From Desulfuromonadales bacterium (lineage in GTDB: Bacteria; Desulfobacterota; Desulfuromonadia; Geobacterales; DSM-12255), in NCBI GenBank assembly GCA_009780995.1, contig WQYY01000005.1, positions 1-32,059 of the forward strand: DNA of 32,059 bases, written 5' to 3'. Position numbers and translations under genes: made by a program. How positions within the stretch are numbered: position 1 is the stretch's first letter; each line of letters starts with the position of its first letter. Below are positions 16,447-24,775 of the stretch, one piece after another. Under the pieces are notes generated by a model, which saw only the letters and a program-made list of their open reading frames with translations, made no database searches and was not told the DNA's origin.

Positions 16447-17010
16447 CTATGCCCGTGAGATAAAACGCCCATCTCTTGTATCTACTTTAATTTTCTCTCC
16501 TGCCTCAAGATATGGCGGGACTTGAAGCCTCAGCCCTGTTTCAAGCAGAGCTTCTTTTGTTTGCGCCACTGCTGTCGCGTTCTTCATCACAGGCGGAGTT
16601 TCTGTTATTATAAGCTCTACAGTCATAGGCAGGTCTACATTCACCATCCTCCCCTGAAAAAGGCCAAGTTGTACCTCAGCTCCTTCAAGAAGAAATGGAG
16701 AGATAAGAGAAAAAGCCTCCTCTTCCATCTCAAACTGCTCATAAGTTTCAAGGTCCATAAAAACCCCTTTACTGCCATCTGCATATAAATACTGCCCTTT
16801 ATGACGCTCAAAATCGGCTTCATCAACTTTATCTCCAGAACGGAAAGTCTTTTCAAGTACCTGGCTTGTGAGAAGATTTCTGTATTTTGTTTTTACCATG
16901 GTATTAGCGCCACGGGCAGAAGGTGATTGCACAGTTACATCAAGTATAAGACATGGTGCACCATCCATTTGGAATATCAATCCCTTTTTAAAATCTGATG
17001 TTGTAAGCAT
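16447..17010 (-). CDS. yeiP: Elongation factor P-like protein, EfpL/YeiP subfamily
   Basis: 187 aa three-domain EF-P-fold protein. The loop that reaches the ribosomal P-site tRNA reads VQSPSARGANTMVK, with Arg33 at the tip. That matches E. coli YeiP/EfpL (IQSPTARGAATLYK) and not canonical EF-P, which has a lysine in PGKG. The C-terminal PPYLEAGEKIKVDTRDGRF also follows the YeiP pattern. The factor relieves ribosome stalling at polyproline and related motifs. Because the tip is Arg in the longer EfpL loop, neither lysylation by EpmA nor necessarily rhamnosylation by EarP is implied. The gene starts 15 bp after ppiA with an AAGGAG site, so the two form one unit. Confidence 0.88.
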   Translation of the reverse strand: MLTTSDFKKGLIFQMDGAPCLILDVTVQSPSARGANTMVKTKYRNLLTSQVLEKTFRSGDKVDEADFERHKGQYLYADGSKGVFMDLETYEQFEMEEEAFSLISPFLLEGAEVQLGLFQGRMVNVDLPMTVELIITETPPVMKNATAVAQTKEALLETGLRLQVPPYLEAGEKIKVDTRDGRFISRA

Positions 17011-17025
17011 TTACAGGCTTCTCCT

Positions 17026-17613
17026 TTATTTCAGCAAGGTTACTGACTCAATGACAATTGACACTTCAGGAACATTTTGAAACATACCATCGCTAGGCCT
17101 CTGTTTCGCGTTTACAATTTTATCGACTACGTCCATTCCGCTTATCACTTTTCCAAAAACAGCGTAGCCATATGAATCATCGGTATGATTCAGAAATTTA
17201 TTGTCAGCTACATTAATAAAAAACTGTGATGTGGCGGAATCAACAACCCCTGTTCTTGCCATTGCAACAGTTCCTCTGTCATTTCTAAGGCCGTTACCTG
17301 CTTCATTCTTTATGGGAGGGAAATCACCGGGCTTTGGTTGTAAATCAGAGGTCATTCCCCCACCCTGAGCCATGAATCCCGGAATGATCCTGTGAAATAT
17401 CGTCCCTTTGTAATAGCCACTTTCTACATATCTGATAAAGTTTTTTACTGAAATTGGAGCTTTGGCAGGGAAAAGTTCAATCTTTATTTTTCCCATGCTG
17501 GTATTCATAATAACAACAGGATTTTTAGCGATTTTCCCCTTTGATGGCGCTGCAAAAGCAGATGGGACAAAAATTAACATCATTGCCATAATACAAAAGA
17601 TACGTTTCAACAT
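17026..17613 (-). CDS. ppiA: Periplasmic cyclophilin-type peptidyl-prolyl isomerase
   Basis: 195 aa from the ATG at 17613, chosen because an AGGGGGT ribosome-binding site precedes it; the frame is open for 20 more codons upstream. Residues 1-21 (MLKRIFCIMAMMLIFVPSAFA) are a Sec signal peptide with an AFA cleavage site, so the enzyme is exported. The cyclophilin core is clear: FHRIIPGFMAQGG with the catalytic Arg, then GTVAMARTG, SQFFINVADN and YAVFGKVISGMDVVD. It catalyses cis-trans proline isomerisation during envelope protein folding. It pairs in an operon with an EF-P-like factor that helps polyproline translation, so both gene products act on proline peptides, though a shared purpose is inference. 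Confidence 0.9.
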   Translation of the reverse strand: MLKRIFCIMAMMLIFVPSAFAAPSKGKIAKNPVVIMNTSMGKIKIELFPAKAPISVKNFIRYVESGYYKGTIFHRIIPGFMAQGGGMTSDLQPKPGDFPPIKNEAGNGLRNDRGTVAMARTGVVDSATSQFFINVADNKFLNHTDDSYGYAVFGKVISGMDVVDKIVNAKQRPSDGMFQNVPEVSIVIESVTLLK

Positions 17614-17644
17614 TTCATTACCCCCTTTATTTATGGAACGAAAG

Positions 17645-17673
17645 ACTTTACGATAAAATGTGATTATGGTCAA
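17645..17673 (-). promoter_or_regulatory. Sigma-70 promoter for ppiA-yeiP
   Basis: On the minus strand TTGACC (17673-17668), a 17-bp spacer and TAAAGT (17650-17645) lie about 32 bp before the ppiA ATG, in the gap after tagI. Confidence 0.6.
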
Positions 17674-17715
17674 GGAGAGGCTTTAAATAAGCTGATAAGA
17701 AGCGATAAACTTGGA

Positions 17716-18294
17716 TTATTGTAGTTCCTTCCATCTGAAACAGTCTGTTGTATGGTCATTTACCATACCCACAGCCTGCATATAGGCGTAACAGATTTTA
17801 CTCCCCACAAAATTAAAACCCCGCTTCTTAAGATCCTTACTAAAAGCGTCAGATTGTAGTGTAAATGCAGGGATTTCGGAAATAGTCTTCCATGAATTCT
17901 GAATGGTATTACCATCTACAAACCGCCATTGATAAGTGTCAAAAGAACCAAATTCTTCCTGGACTTTCAGAAATGCTTTCGCGTTTGCAATAGCTGATTG
18001 AATTTTAAGCTTATTTCGGATAATTCCAGGGTTTGCAAGAAGCTCTGCTACTCTTTTTTCATCAAACCCTGCGACAATTTCGGGGTCAAACCCATCGAAA
18101 GCAGACCTATAAGCTTCCCTCTTTTTCAGAATTGTTATCCAGGAAAGTCCGGCTTGAGCCCCTTCCAAAATCAGAAACTCAAATAATTCTTTATCATCAT
18201 GAACAGGTACACCCCACTCAAAATCATGGTAGTTTTGGTAAAGAGAGTCATTTCCGCACCAAACGCACCGTTTTTTCTCTTTCCCGTCAGTCAT
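17716..18294 (-). CDS. tagI: DNA-3-methyladenine glycosylase I
   Basis: 192 aa, the standard TagI length. The zinc snap ligands are visible at C10, H23, H181 and C185. The base-pocket residues E44 (FLILEGAQAGLSW) and W52 match the E. coli enzyme at a constant offset of six. It removes 3-methyladenine from alkylated DNA, starting base excision repair. It begins 11 bp after pfkA on the same strand and is probably co-transcribed with it. No frameshift or missing key residue is seen. The usual symbol in E. coli is tag. Confidence 0.95.
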   Translation of the reverse strand: MTDGKEKKRCVWCGNDSLYQNYHDFEWGVPVHDDKELFEFLILEGAQAGLSWITILKKREAYRSAFDGFDPEIVAGFDEKRVAELLANPGIIRNKLKIQSAIANAKAFLKVQEEFGSFDTYQWRFVDGNTIQNSWKTISEIPAFTLQSDAFSKDLKKRGFNFVGSKICYAYMQAVGMVNDHTTDCFRWKELQ

Positions 18295-18305
18295 GAATAA
18301 CCCCG

Positions 18306-19364
18306 TTAATCATCCCCAAAAGAAATCCCCAGTAACCGCGCTTGATTCAAAACTTCGCAATCAATAGGAACGGTTTTAGATTTTCCCGCGACTTCATCTA
18401 AAGGAACCGAAACTATGGATTTACCTTGAAGCGCAACCATGCGTCCGAATTTCTTTTTTATAATAAGCTCTCCTGCTGCCGCGCCCAAACGTGAACAAAA
18501 TATACGGTCAGCTGGTGTAGGGTCTCCCCCTCTTTGAAAATGACCAGGCACTAAAAGCCTGACATCCTGCTCCAAATGTTCGGTTAACTCTTTCACAAGC
18601 CTGGAACCAGAGGTAGAACCTCCGTTCTTTCGTTCTTTTTTTGGGATCGCCGCCTCTTCCTTTGTAAGCGCGCCTTCCGCAATCGCAATAATGGAAAAAT
18701 TCCTACCCGATTTATTGCGTTTTTCAATGAGGCGCAATACACTCATTGTGTCATAAGGTATTTCCGGCAATAAAATCATCTCGGCTCCGCCGGCAATTCC
18801 CGCATACAGCGTTACCCAGCCTGCTTTATTCCCCATGAGCTCCACAACAAACACTCTGCCGTGAGAAGCAGCAGTGGAGTTAACGGCATCTAGAACTTCC
18901 GCAGCTTTTGACACAGCGCTGTCAAACCCAAAAGAATAGTCAGTCCCATATATGTCGTTATCAATAGTTTTTGGTAATGTCACGACATTAACACCATTTT
19001 GACTGAGCGCATGAGCGGTTTTGTGGGTACCGTTTCCGCCAAGAATGACCACTGCGTCAAACTTTTCCTTTTTGTAGTTGTTTATCATCATTGTCAGTTT
19101 ATCAGTGTTATCTTTGTTGAGGTCCCTCATTGTTTTAAAAGGCTGCCGCGAGGTCCCGAGAATTGTTCCGCCTTCTCTTAGAATGCCTGAAAATTCACGG
19201 AGCTCCATTTTACGCCATATCCCCTCAATCAATCCCCTATAACCATCCTGTATACCGTAAAGTTCTAAATCTGGAACAGCACCAAAAAGCGTTTTTGCAA
19301 CACCCCGCAAAGCCGCATTCAGTCCCTGACAGTCGCCACCACTTGTAAGCATCCCTATTTTCAT
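18306..19364 (-). CDS. pfkA: 6-phosphofructokinase, group III-like
   Basis: 352 aa PFK-fold kinase making fructose 1,6-bisphosphate. The phosphate donor loop is GGNGT (109-113): G112 matches G104 of E. coli PfkA, which favours ATP. The catalytic loop is PKTIDNDI with D135, and K132 replaces the Gly124 of E. coli, a residue typical of PPi-dependent enzymes. Gly plus Lys is the combination of the mixed group III, many of whose members use ATP. N111 replaces the Asp that contacts magnesium in E. coli. The substrate motif MGNKAGW and the longer length also fit group III. It lies 22 bp downstream of ppk. Confidence 0.9.
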   Translation of the reverse strand: MKIGMLTSGGDCQGLNAALRGVAKTLFGAVPDLELYGIQDGYRGLIEGIWRKMELREFSGILREGGTILGTSRQPFKTMRDLNKDNTDKLTMMINNYKKEKFDAVVILGGNGTHKTAHALSQNGVNVVTLPKTIDNDIYGTDYSFGFDSAVSKAAEVLDAVNSTAASHGRVFVVELMGNKAGWVTLYAGIAGGAEMILLPEIPYDTMSVLRLIEKRNKSGRNFSIIAIAEGALTKEEAAIPKKERKNGGSTSGSRLVKELTEHLEQDVRLLVPGHFQRGGDPTPADRIFCSRLGAAAGELIIKKKFGRMVALQGKSIVSVPLDEVAGKSKTVPIDCEVLNQARLLGISFGDD

Positions 19365-19386
19365 ATATAAGTTATCCTTTCTGAAA

Positions 19387-21393
19387 TCAGTTATTTTGTT
19401 GTAAAAGCTTCAATTGTGAATTTATCGGTTTGCCCGATTTTTCTACACGTCGATATTCAGAATCCGCTCCCAGTTCCCACGCGCAAACATTATCATGCCA
19501 CATCAGTTTCAGCACCTTGTATAAGCGGTTCTTCAACATAGGGTCTTCTACCGGGAAAACCACTTCCACCCGCCGATCCAGATTTCTTGGCATAAGGTCA
19601 GCACTGCCCAGGAAAACCTGCGGATCACCTGCATTTTCAAATACGAAAATTCTGGAATGTTCCAAAAAGCGGCCAACAATGCTACGCACACGAATATTCT
19701 CGCTTATACCTTCCACTCCAGGCATAAGACTGCATATTCCGCGGATAAGAAGCTGCACATTAACACCAGCTTCAGAAGCTTCATACAATTTATGAATAAT
19801 ATGACTGTCCAGAAGTGAATTATTTTTGAAACTGATCCCACAGGGAAGTCCGCTTCGGGCGTTTTGTATCTCCTGCTCAATTCGGTCTAAGAAAAATTTT
19901 TTCATATGTTCTGGTGCCACTACCAGCTTATTATATTGTGGCGGCATTGAAAAGCCCGTAAGATGATTAAATAACGCCGATGCATCCGCACCAAATGCCG
20001 GTCGGCATGTAAACATACCTATATCAGTATACAACCGGGCAGTCGTATCGTTATAATTGCCTGTGGAAAGATGAAGATACCGCCGTATCCCATCTTCTTC
20101 CCGCCGGACTACCAAGCTAACTTTACAGTGTGTCTTAAGGCCGGTTAAGCCATATATGACATTGCAACCTGCCCGTTCCAATCTAGTCGCCCACTGTATA
20201 TTATTTTCTTCATCAAATCTGGCCTTAAGTTCAACTAAAACAGTTACCTGCTTTCCCGCTTCCGCAGCTTGTTCCAATGCAGCTACAATTTTACTATGAC
20301 CGCTTACCCTGTAAAGGGTCTGTTTGATTGCCAATACGTCGGGATCGGCAGCAGCAGCTTTAATAAAAGCCACTACATGATCAAAGCTTTCATAGGGATG
20401 GTGAAGCATACGGTCGCGCTCCCGTATAAGGGCAAATATATCTTCAGAGCCTTCAAAGTCCTCTCCAAGCGCAGGTACAATTGGCGCAAGCCGCAAATTG
20501 TCGTAACCATCCAATGTTGTCATTTTCATGAGAGCAGCTAGGTCTAAAAGTCCCGGCAGCTCAAATATAAACTTCTTGGGTATACGGAGCATATCACGGA
20601 GGAATATTTTCATTTTTTCATCAAAGTCTACACTGAGCTCCAAACGTATTGGTCTGCCACGTTTGCGCTTTTTGATTGTGCGTTTCATTTCCTCAAGGAG
20701 ATTGTCTGTATCTTCATCTGCATCAAAATCTGCGCTGCGCGTAATACGAAAACAGCCATAAGCTATAATTCTGTATAAATCACAGATATCGTGAAGATAG
20801 TGTGTAATCAATTCTTCTAAAGGCAGAAAATGCCGGCCACTTTCAGACGGTAGTAAAATAAAACGCGGCAGAATAGACGGGACCTGTATAACAGCATAAA
20901 CGCTTTTCTTATCCTCATCTTGCATACGAACTCCGATATTCAGAGACAGATTGGCAAGAAATGGAAATGGTCTGCTGGGATCTATGGCCAAAGGGGTAAT
21001 TACCGGCAATATTTCGGCCTCAAAATACTTCCGAATGTAATTAAGCTGGAGTTCAGTTAAATCCTCAATTTTAAGAAAAGATATTCCTTTTCCATGCAGA
21101 TTTTTTAAGATTTCACTAAGACATGTAATCTGCCCAAGCTGAAATAAACTTGTACGCTCCAGTACTTTCTCAAGTTGTTCGTTGGAAGTGAGCCCTGAAT
21201 CATCAGGCGGACCATTTTTCTTACAGTCATTTAAGTAGGCAACCCGCACCATAAAAAACTCATCAAGGTTAGAAGCGGTAATCGCCAGAAATTTAAGCCG
21301 GTCAAGCTGCAGTATTTCTGGCCTTGCCGCTTCTGCTAAAACACGTTCGTTAAAGCTAAGCCAACTCAATTCCCTGTTTATAAACGGCATCAT
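19387..21393 (-). CDS. ppk: Polyphosphate kinase 1
   Basis: 668 aa PPK1. The N-terminus FINRELSWLSFNERVLAEA is the family signature. Both catalytic histidines are present: H422 in LKTHCK (E. coli H435, the phosphorylated one) and H441 in LHLSTGNYND (E. coli H454), at the same offset. It reversibly polymerises ATP gamma-phosphate into inorganic polyphosphate, often at the inner membrane. The start overlaps the ppx stop by 4 bp (TGA inside ATGATG), so synthesis and degradation genes are translationally coupled. Confidence 0.97.
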   Translation of the reverse strand: MMPFINRELSWLSFNERVLAEAARPEILQLDRLKFLAITASNLDEFFMVRVAYLNDCKKNGPPDDSGLTSNEQLEKVLERTSLFQLGQITCLSEILKNLHGKGISFLKIEDLTELQLNYIRKYFEAEILPVITPLAIDPSRPFPFLANLSLNIGVRMQDEDKKSVYAVIQVPSILPRFILLPSESGRHFLPLEELITHYLHDICDLYRIIAYGCFRITRSADFDADEDTDNLLEEMKRTIKKRKRGRPIRLELSVDFDEKMKIFLRDMLRIPKKFIFELPGLLDLAALMKMTTLDGYDNLRLAPIVPALGEDFEGSEDIFALIRERDRMLHHPYESFDHVVAFIKAAAADPDVLAIKQTLYRVSGHSKIVAALEQAAEAGKQVTVLVELKARFDEENNIQWATRLERAGCNVIYGLTGLKTHCKVSLVVRREEDGIRRYLHLSTGNYNDTTARLYTDIGMFTCRPAFGADASALFNHLTGFSMPPQYNKLVVAPEHMKKFFLDRIEQEIQNARSGLPCGISFKNNSLLDSHIIHKLYEASEAGVNVQLLIRGICSLMPGVEGISENIRVRSIVGRFLEHSRIFVFENAGDPQVFLGSADLMPRNLDRRVEVVFPVEDPMLKNRLYKVLKLMWHDNVCAWELGADSEYRRVEKSGKPINSQLKLLQQNN

Positions 21394-22940
21394 TTATTCT
21401 TCCCCTCTTGTTGGTAGATGTTGTTGATTTTAAGTTGGGGTGTTATGCCGAAAATCTCCTGAAATAACGAAGCACTTTCCCTAAATATCCATTGTTCGAG
21501 CGTAAAATCCTCCTGTATCTTAACTGAAATAGTCAAACTGTCATCTTCCAAAATCAGATCGTGTAACTTTGCTTTTTGCTTATGGGAACAATCCATATCA
21601 TTAGCTAAACGCAAAATCGCATGCATTTTAGCGGCAAATAGCACATCATCACTAGCCAAAGTCCCTTTATTTAAAGCGTTGCGAGTGACACCTAATAAAC
21701 TTTGCGGAGCAATAATATTAGCGGCTAATAAAGTTTCGCGCGAACAAAGCCCGTAAATATGCGCATCCTTCACCAAATTAAAAGCTGCCTCTTGAATGTC
21801 GCTAGAGTTAGTGTAATAACCGGATCCATGCAAAATGCAGGCGATATGCAGCAAAAGATTTTGCCTCTTGGAAAAACCAAACACCTTTCTTAATTTTTCA
21901 AATAGAGATAATGCAATGTCGGTTATATAACTGCAATGATTCATGTCACAGCGATAACGCACGGCAAGATCCAACGCTGAGATAACTGCTCCTGTCCTCA
22001 AATTTTCATCGTGGCCCTTACGCGCACCAGGCCTGAGAAGCAAGTTCATCATTGCGTCCGCAATACTTAATTGAACGCAAAACAGCTTTTTTACTTTTGT
22101 AAAACGTAAAAGTGCCGCTATCAAAGTGAGCATCGCGTATAAAATCCCACCCTGCTGAATATCTATATTATGTAATTTGCATATCCGTTCAATTGAAAGC
22201 AAACGGTATGATTCGTAAATATCCAAAAGAGTCTTGGCCGGTATACTTATCACTCCGTCTTCAAATTTGACCTTGCACAGCTTGTAAAGCGGTTGTAAAT
22301 CTCCGGCACCAAGTAAAATCCCATCTGCTTCCCATAAATCTTTTATACGGTTTTCTCGCATCAGAAACATATTTAGATACTCTTCTGCCATATAATCGGT
22401 GTGCTTAAAAACATCAGCCGCTTCTCGCAACATTTCGGATATCTTAAGAAACCCGGTTTGTATACTGTGAGTTAATGCTATTTTCCCGTTTTTTAGTAAC
22501 TCAAAATCGGTTGTGCCTGTCCCGCCGTAAACTAACAGCATTTTTTTAGTCAATGTGTAACCGCTGTTTTTCATCGCATTGATTATAAGCGCGCTCCCTT
22601 CAGCATCTTCAAGCACGTGCACTTCAAGTTTATTATGAGTTAAAATGTGATCTAAAACATATGCTCGGTTGGATGCTTCGCGCATAGCAGTTGAGGCAAT
22701 GGCATGCACAATCGTAACTCCGTACTCCTGAGCTTTTTTGCAAAACCCGCTTAGAATTGTCGAAAGAGAGCGAACAGTGTTAAAAGATATGTATCCTGTA
22801 GAAAATACCTCCTTACCAATCTGAGTGGGTTTCTCCAGCTTATCCAGTGTCATGACCATTTTCCCATCCCACTGCGAAATGTGCATTCGCACAACACTTG
22901 AACCAATATCAATAACAGCAGCTATCTTATATTTGTGCAT
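21390..22940 (-). CDS. ppx: Ppx/GppA-family exopolyphosphatase with C-terminal HD-like domain
   Basis: 516 aa. The N-terminal actin-like ATPase fold begins AAVIDIGSSVVRMHI, with AIASTAMREASN and VYGGTGTTDFEL following as the second and third phosphate-binding motifs. From about residue 310 a helical HD-like domain follows (RYRCDMNHCSYITDIA, LLHIACILHGSGYY). The phosphate loop reads GGTGTTDFE where many members have GGGSTE, a visible divergence. The enzyme hydrolyses terminal phosphates of polyphosphate, or pppGpp in GppA-type members. It is first in the minus-strand ppx-ppk-pfkA-tagI unit, with a GGGGAGA site and an extended -10 promoter. Confidence 0.85.
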   Translation of the reverse strand: MHKYKIAAVIDIGSSVVRMHISQWDGKMVMTLDKLEKPTQIGKEVFSTGYISFNTVRSLSTILSGFCKKAQEYGVTIVHAIASTAMREASNRAYVLDHILTHNKLEVHVLEDAEGSALIINAMKNSGYTLTKKMLLVYGGTGTTDFELLKNGKIALTHSIQTGFLKISEMLREAADVFKHTDYMAEEYLNMFLMRENRIKDLWEADGILLGAGDLQPLYKLCKVKFEDGVISIPAKTLLDIYESYRLLSIERICKLHNIDIQQGGILYAMLTLIAALLRFTKVKKLFCVQLSIADAMMNLLLRPGARKGHDENLRTGAVISALDLAVRYRCDMNHCSYITDIALSLFEKLRKVFGFSKRQNLLLHIACILHGSGYYTNSSDIQEAAFNLVKDAHIYGLCSRETLLAANIIAPQSLLGVTRNALNKGTLASDDVLFAAKMHAILRLANDMDCSHKQKAKLHDLILEDDSLTISVKIQEDFTLEQWIFRESASLFQEIFGITPQLKINNIYQQEGKNK

Positions 22941-22980
22941 AAACTTCTCTCCCCATTAAGCTACATACATTCATAAATTA

Positions 22981-22989
22981 ATTATACCA
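22981..22989 (-). promoter_or_regulatory. Extended -10 promoter for the ppx-ppk-pfkA operon
   Basis: TGG-TATAAT on the minus strand (22989-22981) is a perfect extended -10 element about 40 bp before the ppx start. No good -35 is present, as is common for extended -10 promoters. Confidence 0.55.
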
Positions 22990-23015
22990 CCAGATATATA
23001 TTAAATTTTACTTTT

Positions 23016-23096
23016 CATGAGCAACATTTATGTGTCAATTATGTAAAATTTAGCCGTCATAAATAACGTTTATATGTAGATTATGTAAAATTCGGC
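23016..23096. repeat. Imperfect tandem repeat in the ppx / HD-gene divergent region
   Basis: Two 39-bp units with a 42-bp period (23016-23054 and 23058-23096) share CAT...AAC.TTTAT.TGT...ATTATGTAAAATT..GC and differ at roughly ten positions. They sit between the divergent ppx and HD-domain genes, just upstream of the ppx promoter, so they could be paired binding sites. The rest of the 22941-23190 gap is plain A/T-rich sequence. Confidence 0.55.
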
Positions 23097-23190
23097 TTTT
23101 TGAAAAGAATTTTATCTACTTTTATATTTTCATGTAATAAAATATATCCATAATTTGTAAAAATAATACAAACATTGAGGTGCGATTATA

Positions 23191-23880
23191 ATGAGCCCGG
23201 AAAAATATCAAGACATTGCAGAATATGTACAGGCAGAACTAAATGCAAAAGATTGCCTGCATACATATCGGGTGCTGAATTATGCTCTGCAACTTATAGG
23301 AACAGAGGATAATGTAAACGTCGAAGTAGTCATTCTATCTGCTCTCCTGCATGATATCGGCCGTATAAAAAAATCAGCCAAAGACTCCAAAAACGTACCA
23401 AGCCACGCTCAGACAGGTAGCGAAAAAGCCTATGAGCTATTAATTGAAAAAGGATATCCGGAGGAAATTGCCAAGCAAGTTTCGGAATCTGTTCTAAGTC
23501 ATAGCAAAAACAGTAAGCCCAAGCCGCAAACCATTGAAGCTAAAATATTGTTCGATGCCGATAAGTTAGACATGACCGGGGCCATCGGAACTGCTCGCGC
23601 TATTCAATTAGCAGGGGCAACAGGTGTCCCGCTCTATCTGACAGATAAAGCGGGGTTCCCCATTAAAGAAGGAAAAAAGAAGGAAGCACCGTCACTGTTT
23701 AAAGATTACCAGCAAGAGCTAAAAAAAATGACTAAAGTTTTTCACACTGCTAAAGCGCAAAAAATTGCTATTAAACACCAAAAGACAATGGATTCTTACT
23801 TTGAGAAGCTTCATAAAGAGGTGGATAAAAACCATAAAAACGGAATGAAGCTACTCCATAAATATTGTAAAGAAGCATAA
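23191..23880 (+). CDS. HD-domain metal-dependent phosphohydrolase (YedJ-like)
   Basis: 229 aa. The HD metal site is H24 (CLHTYRVLNYA), H54-D55 (ALLHDIGRIKK) and a later DADKLD aspartate; VLSHS supplies a further histidine. This is the general HD phosphohydrolase superfamily, closest in motif order to YedJ-type proteins. The tail (about 165-229) is Lys-rich and helical. The substrate, probably a nucleotide or related phosphate ester, cannot be named. The gene has a GAGGTG ribosome-binding site and is divergent from the polyphosphate operon, which itself encodes a phosphatase with an HD-like domain. A functional link is possible but unproven. Confidence 0.82.
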   Translation: MSPEKYQDIAEYVQAELNAKDCLHTYRVLNYALQLIGTEDNVNVEVVILSALLHDIGRIKKSAKDSKNVPSHAQTGSEKAYELLIEKGYPEEIAKQVSESVLSHSKNSKPKPQTIEAKILFDADKLDMTGAIGTARAIQLAGATGVPLYLTDKAGFPIKEGKKKEAPSLFKDYQQELKKMTKVFHTAKAQKIAIKHQKTMDSYFEKLHKEVDKNHKNGMKLLHKYCKEA

Positions 23881-23956
23881 ACCTTCTATAGCCGCCAAAT
23901 TCTTACTATTAGCAAGGCTTTTAAGACATTATCTTATTTCATTTAAGTAATAAGAA

Positions 23957-24427
23957 TCACTTTCTGGCTTTGCCCGACATCTCATTTATGATTATCTTAA
24001 AAACCCTTGCTTTATCAATATCTGAATTAATATACTTCTCACCTTCTTTAATATATTGGCTGGAATATTTTGTAACAAACCCTCTTAAAGCGCACTTCTT
24101 TTCTAAAGCGAACACTTCCTCAGCTAAACCAGACACAATGACACTTTCATACTTTGTACTGAATTTTGCAGGGAGAATTTCAGTACCGCCTACAACACAA
24201 AAAGAAACTCTCTTATCAGACGTGATATTATCAACCTTGCGCCCCTCTATCGCAGAATGAAAGTAAAGAGCATTCCCTATGAGGCAGTAACTCAGAGGGA
24301 TACCATAAGGGAGCCCGTCAGGAGACAGAGTAGAGAGCACCCCGTATTCACCTCTAAGAAGTAAATCCATTGCAGCGTCATCACAGATGCCCCTATCTTT
24401 TCGGCGTAGTTCATGCCTCAATTTCAA
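23957..24427 (-). CDS. Pyridoxamine 5'-phosphate oxidase-fold flavin-binding protein (NimA-like)
   Basis: 156 aa split-barrel protein. The pattern starts LRRKDRGICDDAAMDLLLRG, then YGVLSTLSPDGLPYGIPLSY, LYFHSAIEGRKVDNI and KRVSFCVVGG. This is the arrangement of the NimA-type branch of the PNPOx-like family, whose members bind FMN or heme; some give 5-nitroimidazole resistance. The physiological substrate here is unknown. The start follows an AGAAGGGGG site. It converges with the HD gene across a 76-bp gap with no obvious terminator. Confidence 0.85.
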   Translation of the reverse strand: MKLRHELRRKDRGICDDAAMDLLLRGEYGVLSTLSPDGLPYGIPLSYCLIGNALYFHSAIEGRKVDNITSDKRVSFCVVGGTEILPAKFSTKYESVIVSGLAEEVFALEKKCALRGFVTKYSSQYIKEGEKYINSDIDKARVFKIIINEMSGKARK

Positions 24428-24485
24428 TACCCCCTTCTATATTGCAACATGCCCCGCTCCTTAAATACGCCAACTACAGGAACGC

Positions 24486-24513
24486 ATTATATACAAAATA
24501 TTCATAACAATAA
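24486..24513 (-). promoter_or_regulatory. Candidate promoter of the NimA-like gene
   Basis: A perfect TATAAT (24491-24486) has a weak TTATTG (24513-24508) 16 bp upstream on the minus strand, about 60 bp before the start codon. Confidence 0.4.
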
Positions 24514-24661
24514 ACCTATAGCTATAATCTGTATCTCAGTAAATCGGACTTTTTTCATTTTACATCCTGATTGTATTCTACCAGAAAGCTATATTTTTAA
24601 ATTGTCTCTTTGGGGGAAGTTTACGGGTAACTTGCGTTGGCAGCTGATTTTTAAATGCTTT

Positions 24662-24705
24662 AAAAACCTATGAGCTCAGTATATACCTGAGCTTACAGGT
24701 TTTTA
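24662..24705. terminator. Hairpin terminator after the zinc-finger gene (42-nt repeat, copy 2)
   Basis: AAAAACCT...AGGTTTTT arms enclose GAGCTCAG/CTGAGCTT, giving a long stem with A and T tails on the two sides. It lies 70 bp beyond the 24776 stop and matches 14796-14837 in its outer arms. It can stop transcription in both directions. Confidence 0.75.
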
Positions 24706-24775
24706 TGGTACATATCGGAACATTCAAAAGATTGCTAATTATATTATTGCTTCGCAGATGCTACAGAGAGTACAT

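Larger units (their letters stand above)
24428..24775. other. Gap between NimA-like gene and zinc-finger gene
   Basis: This 348-bp A/T-rich gap marks the edge between core and accessory DNA. It contains the promoter of the NimA-like gene (TATAAT at 24491-24486, minus) and the hairpin at 24662-24705. I see no gene in either strand that I can support. Confidence 0.5.
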
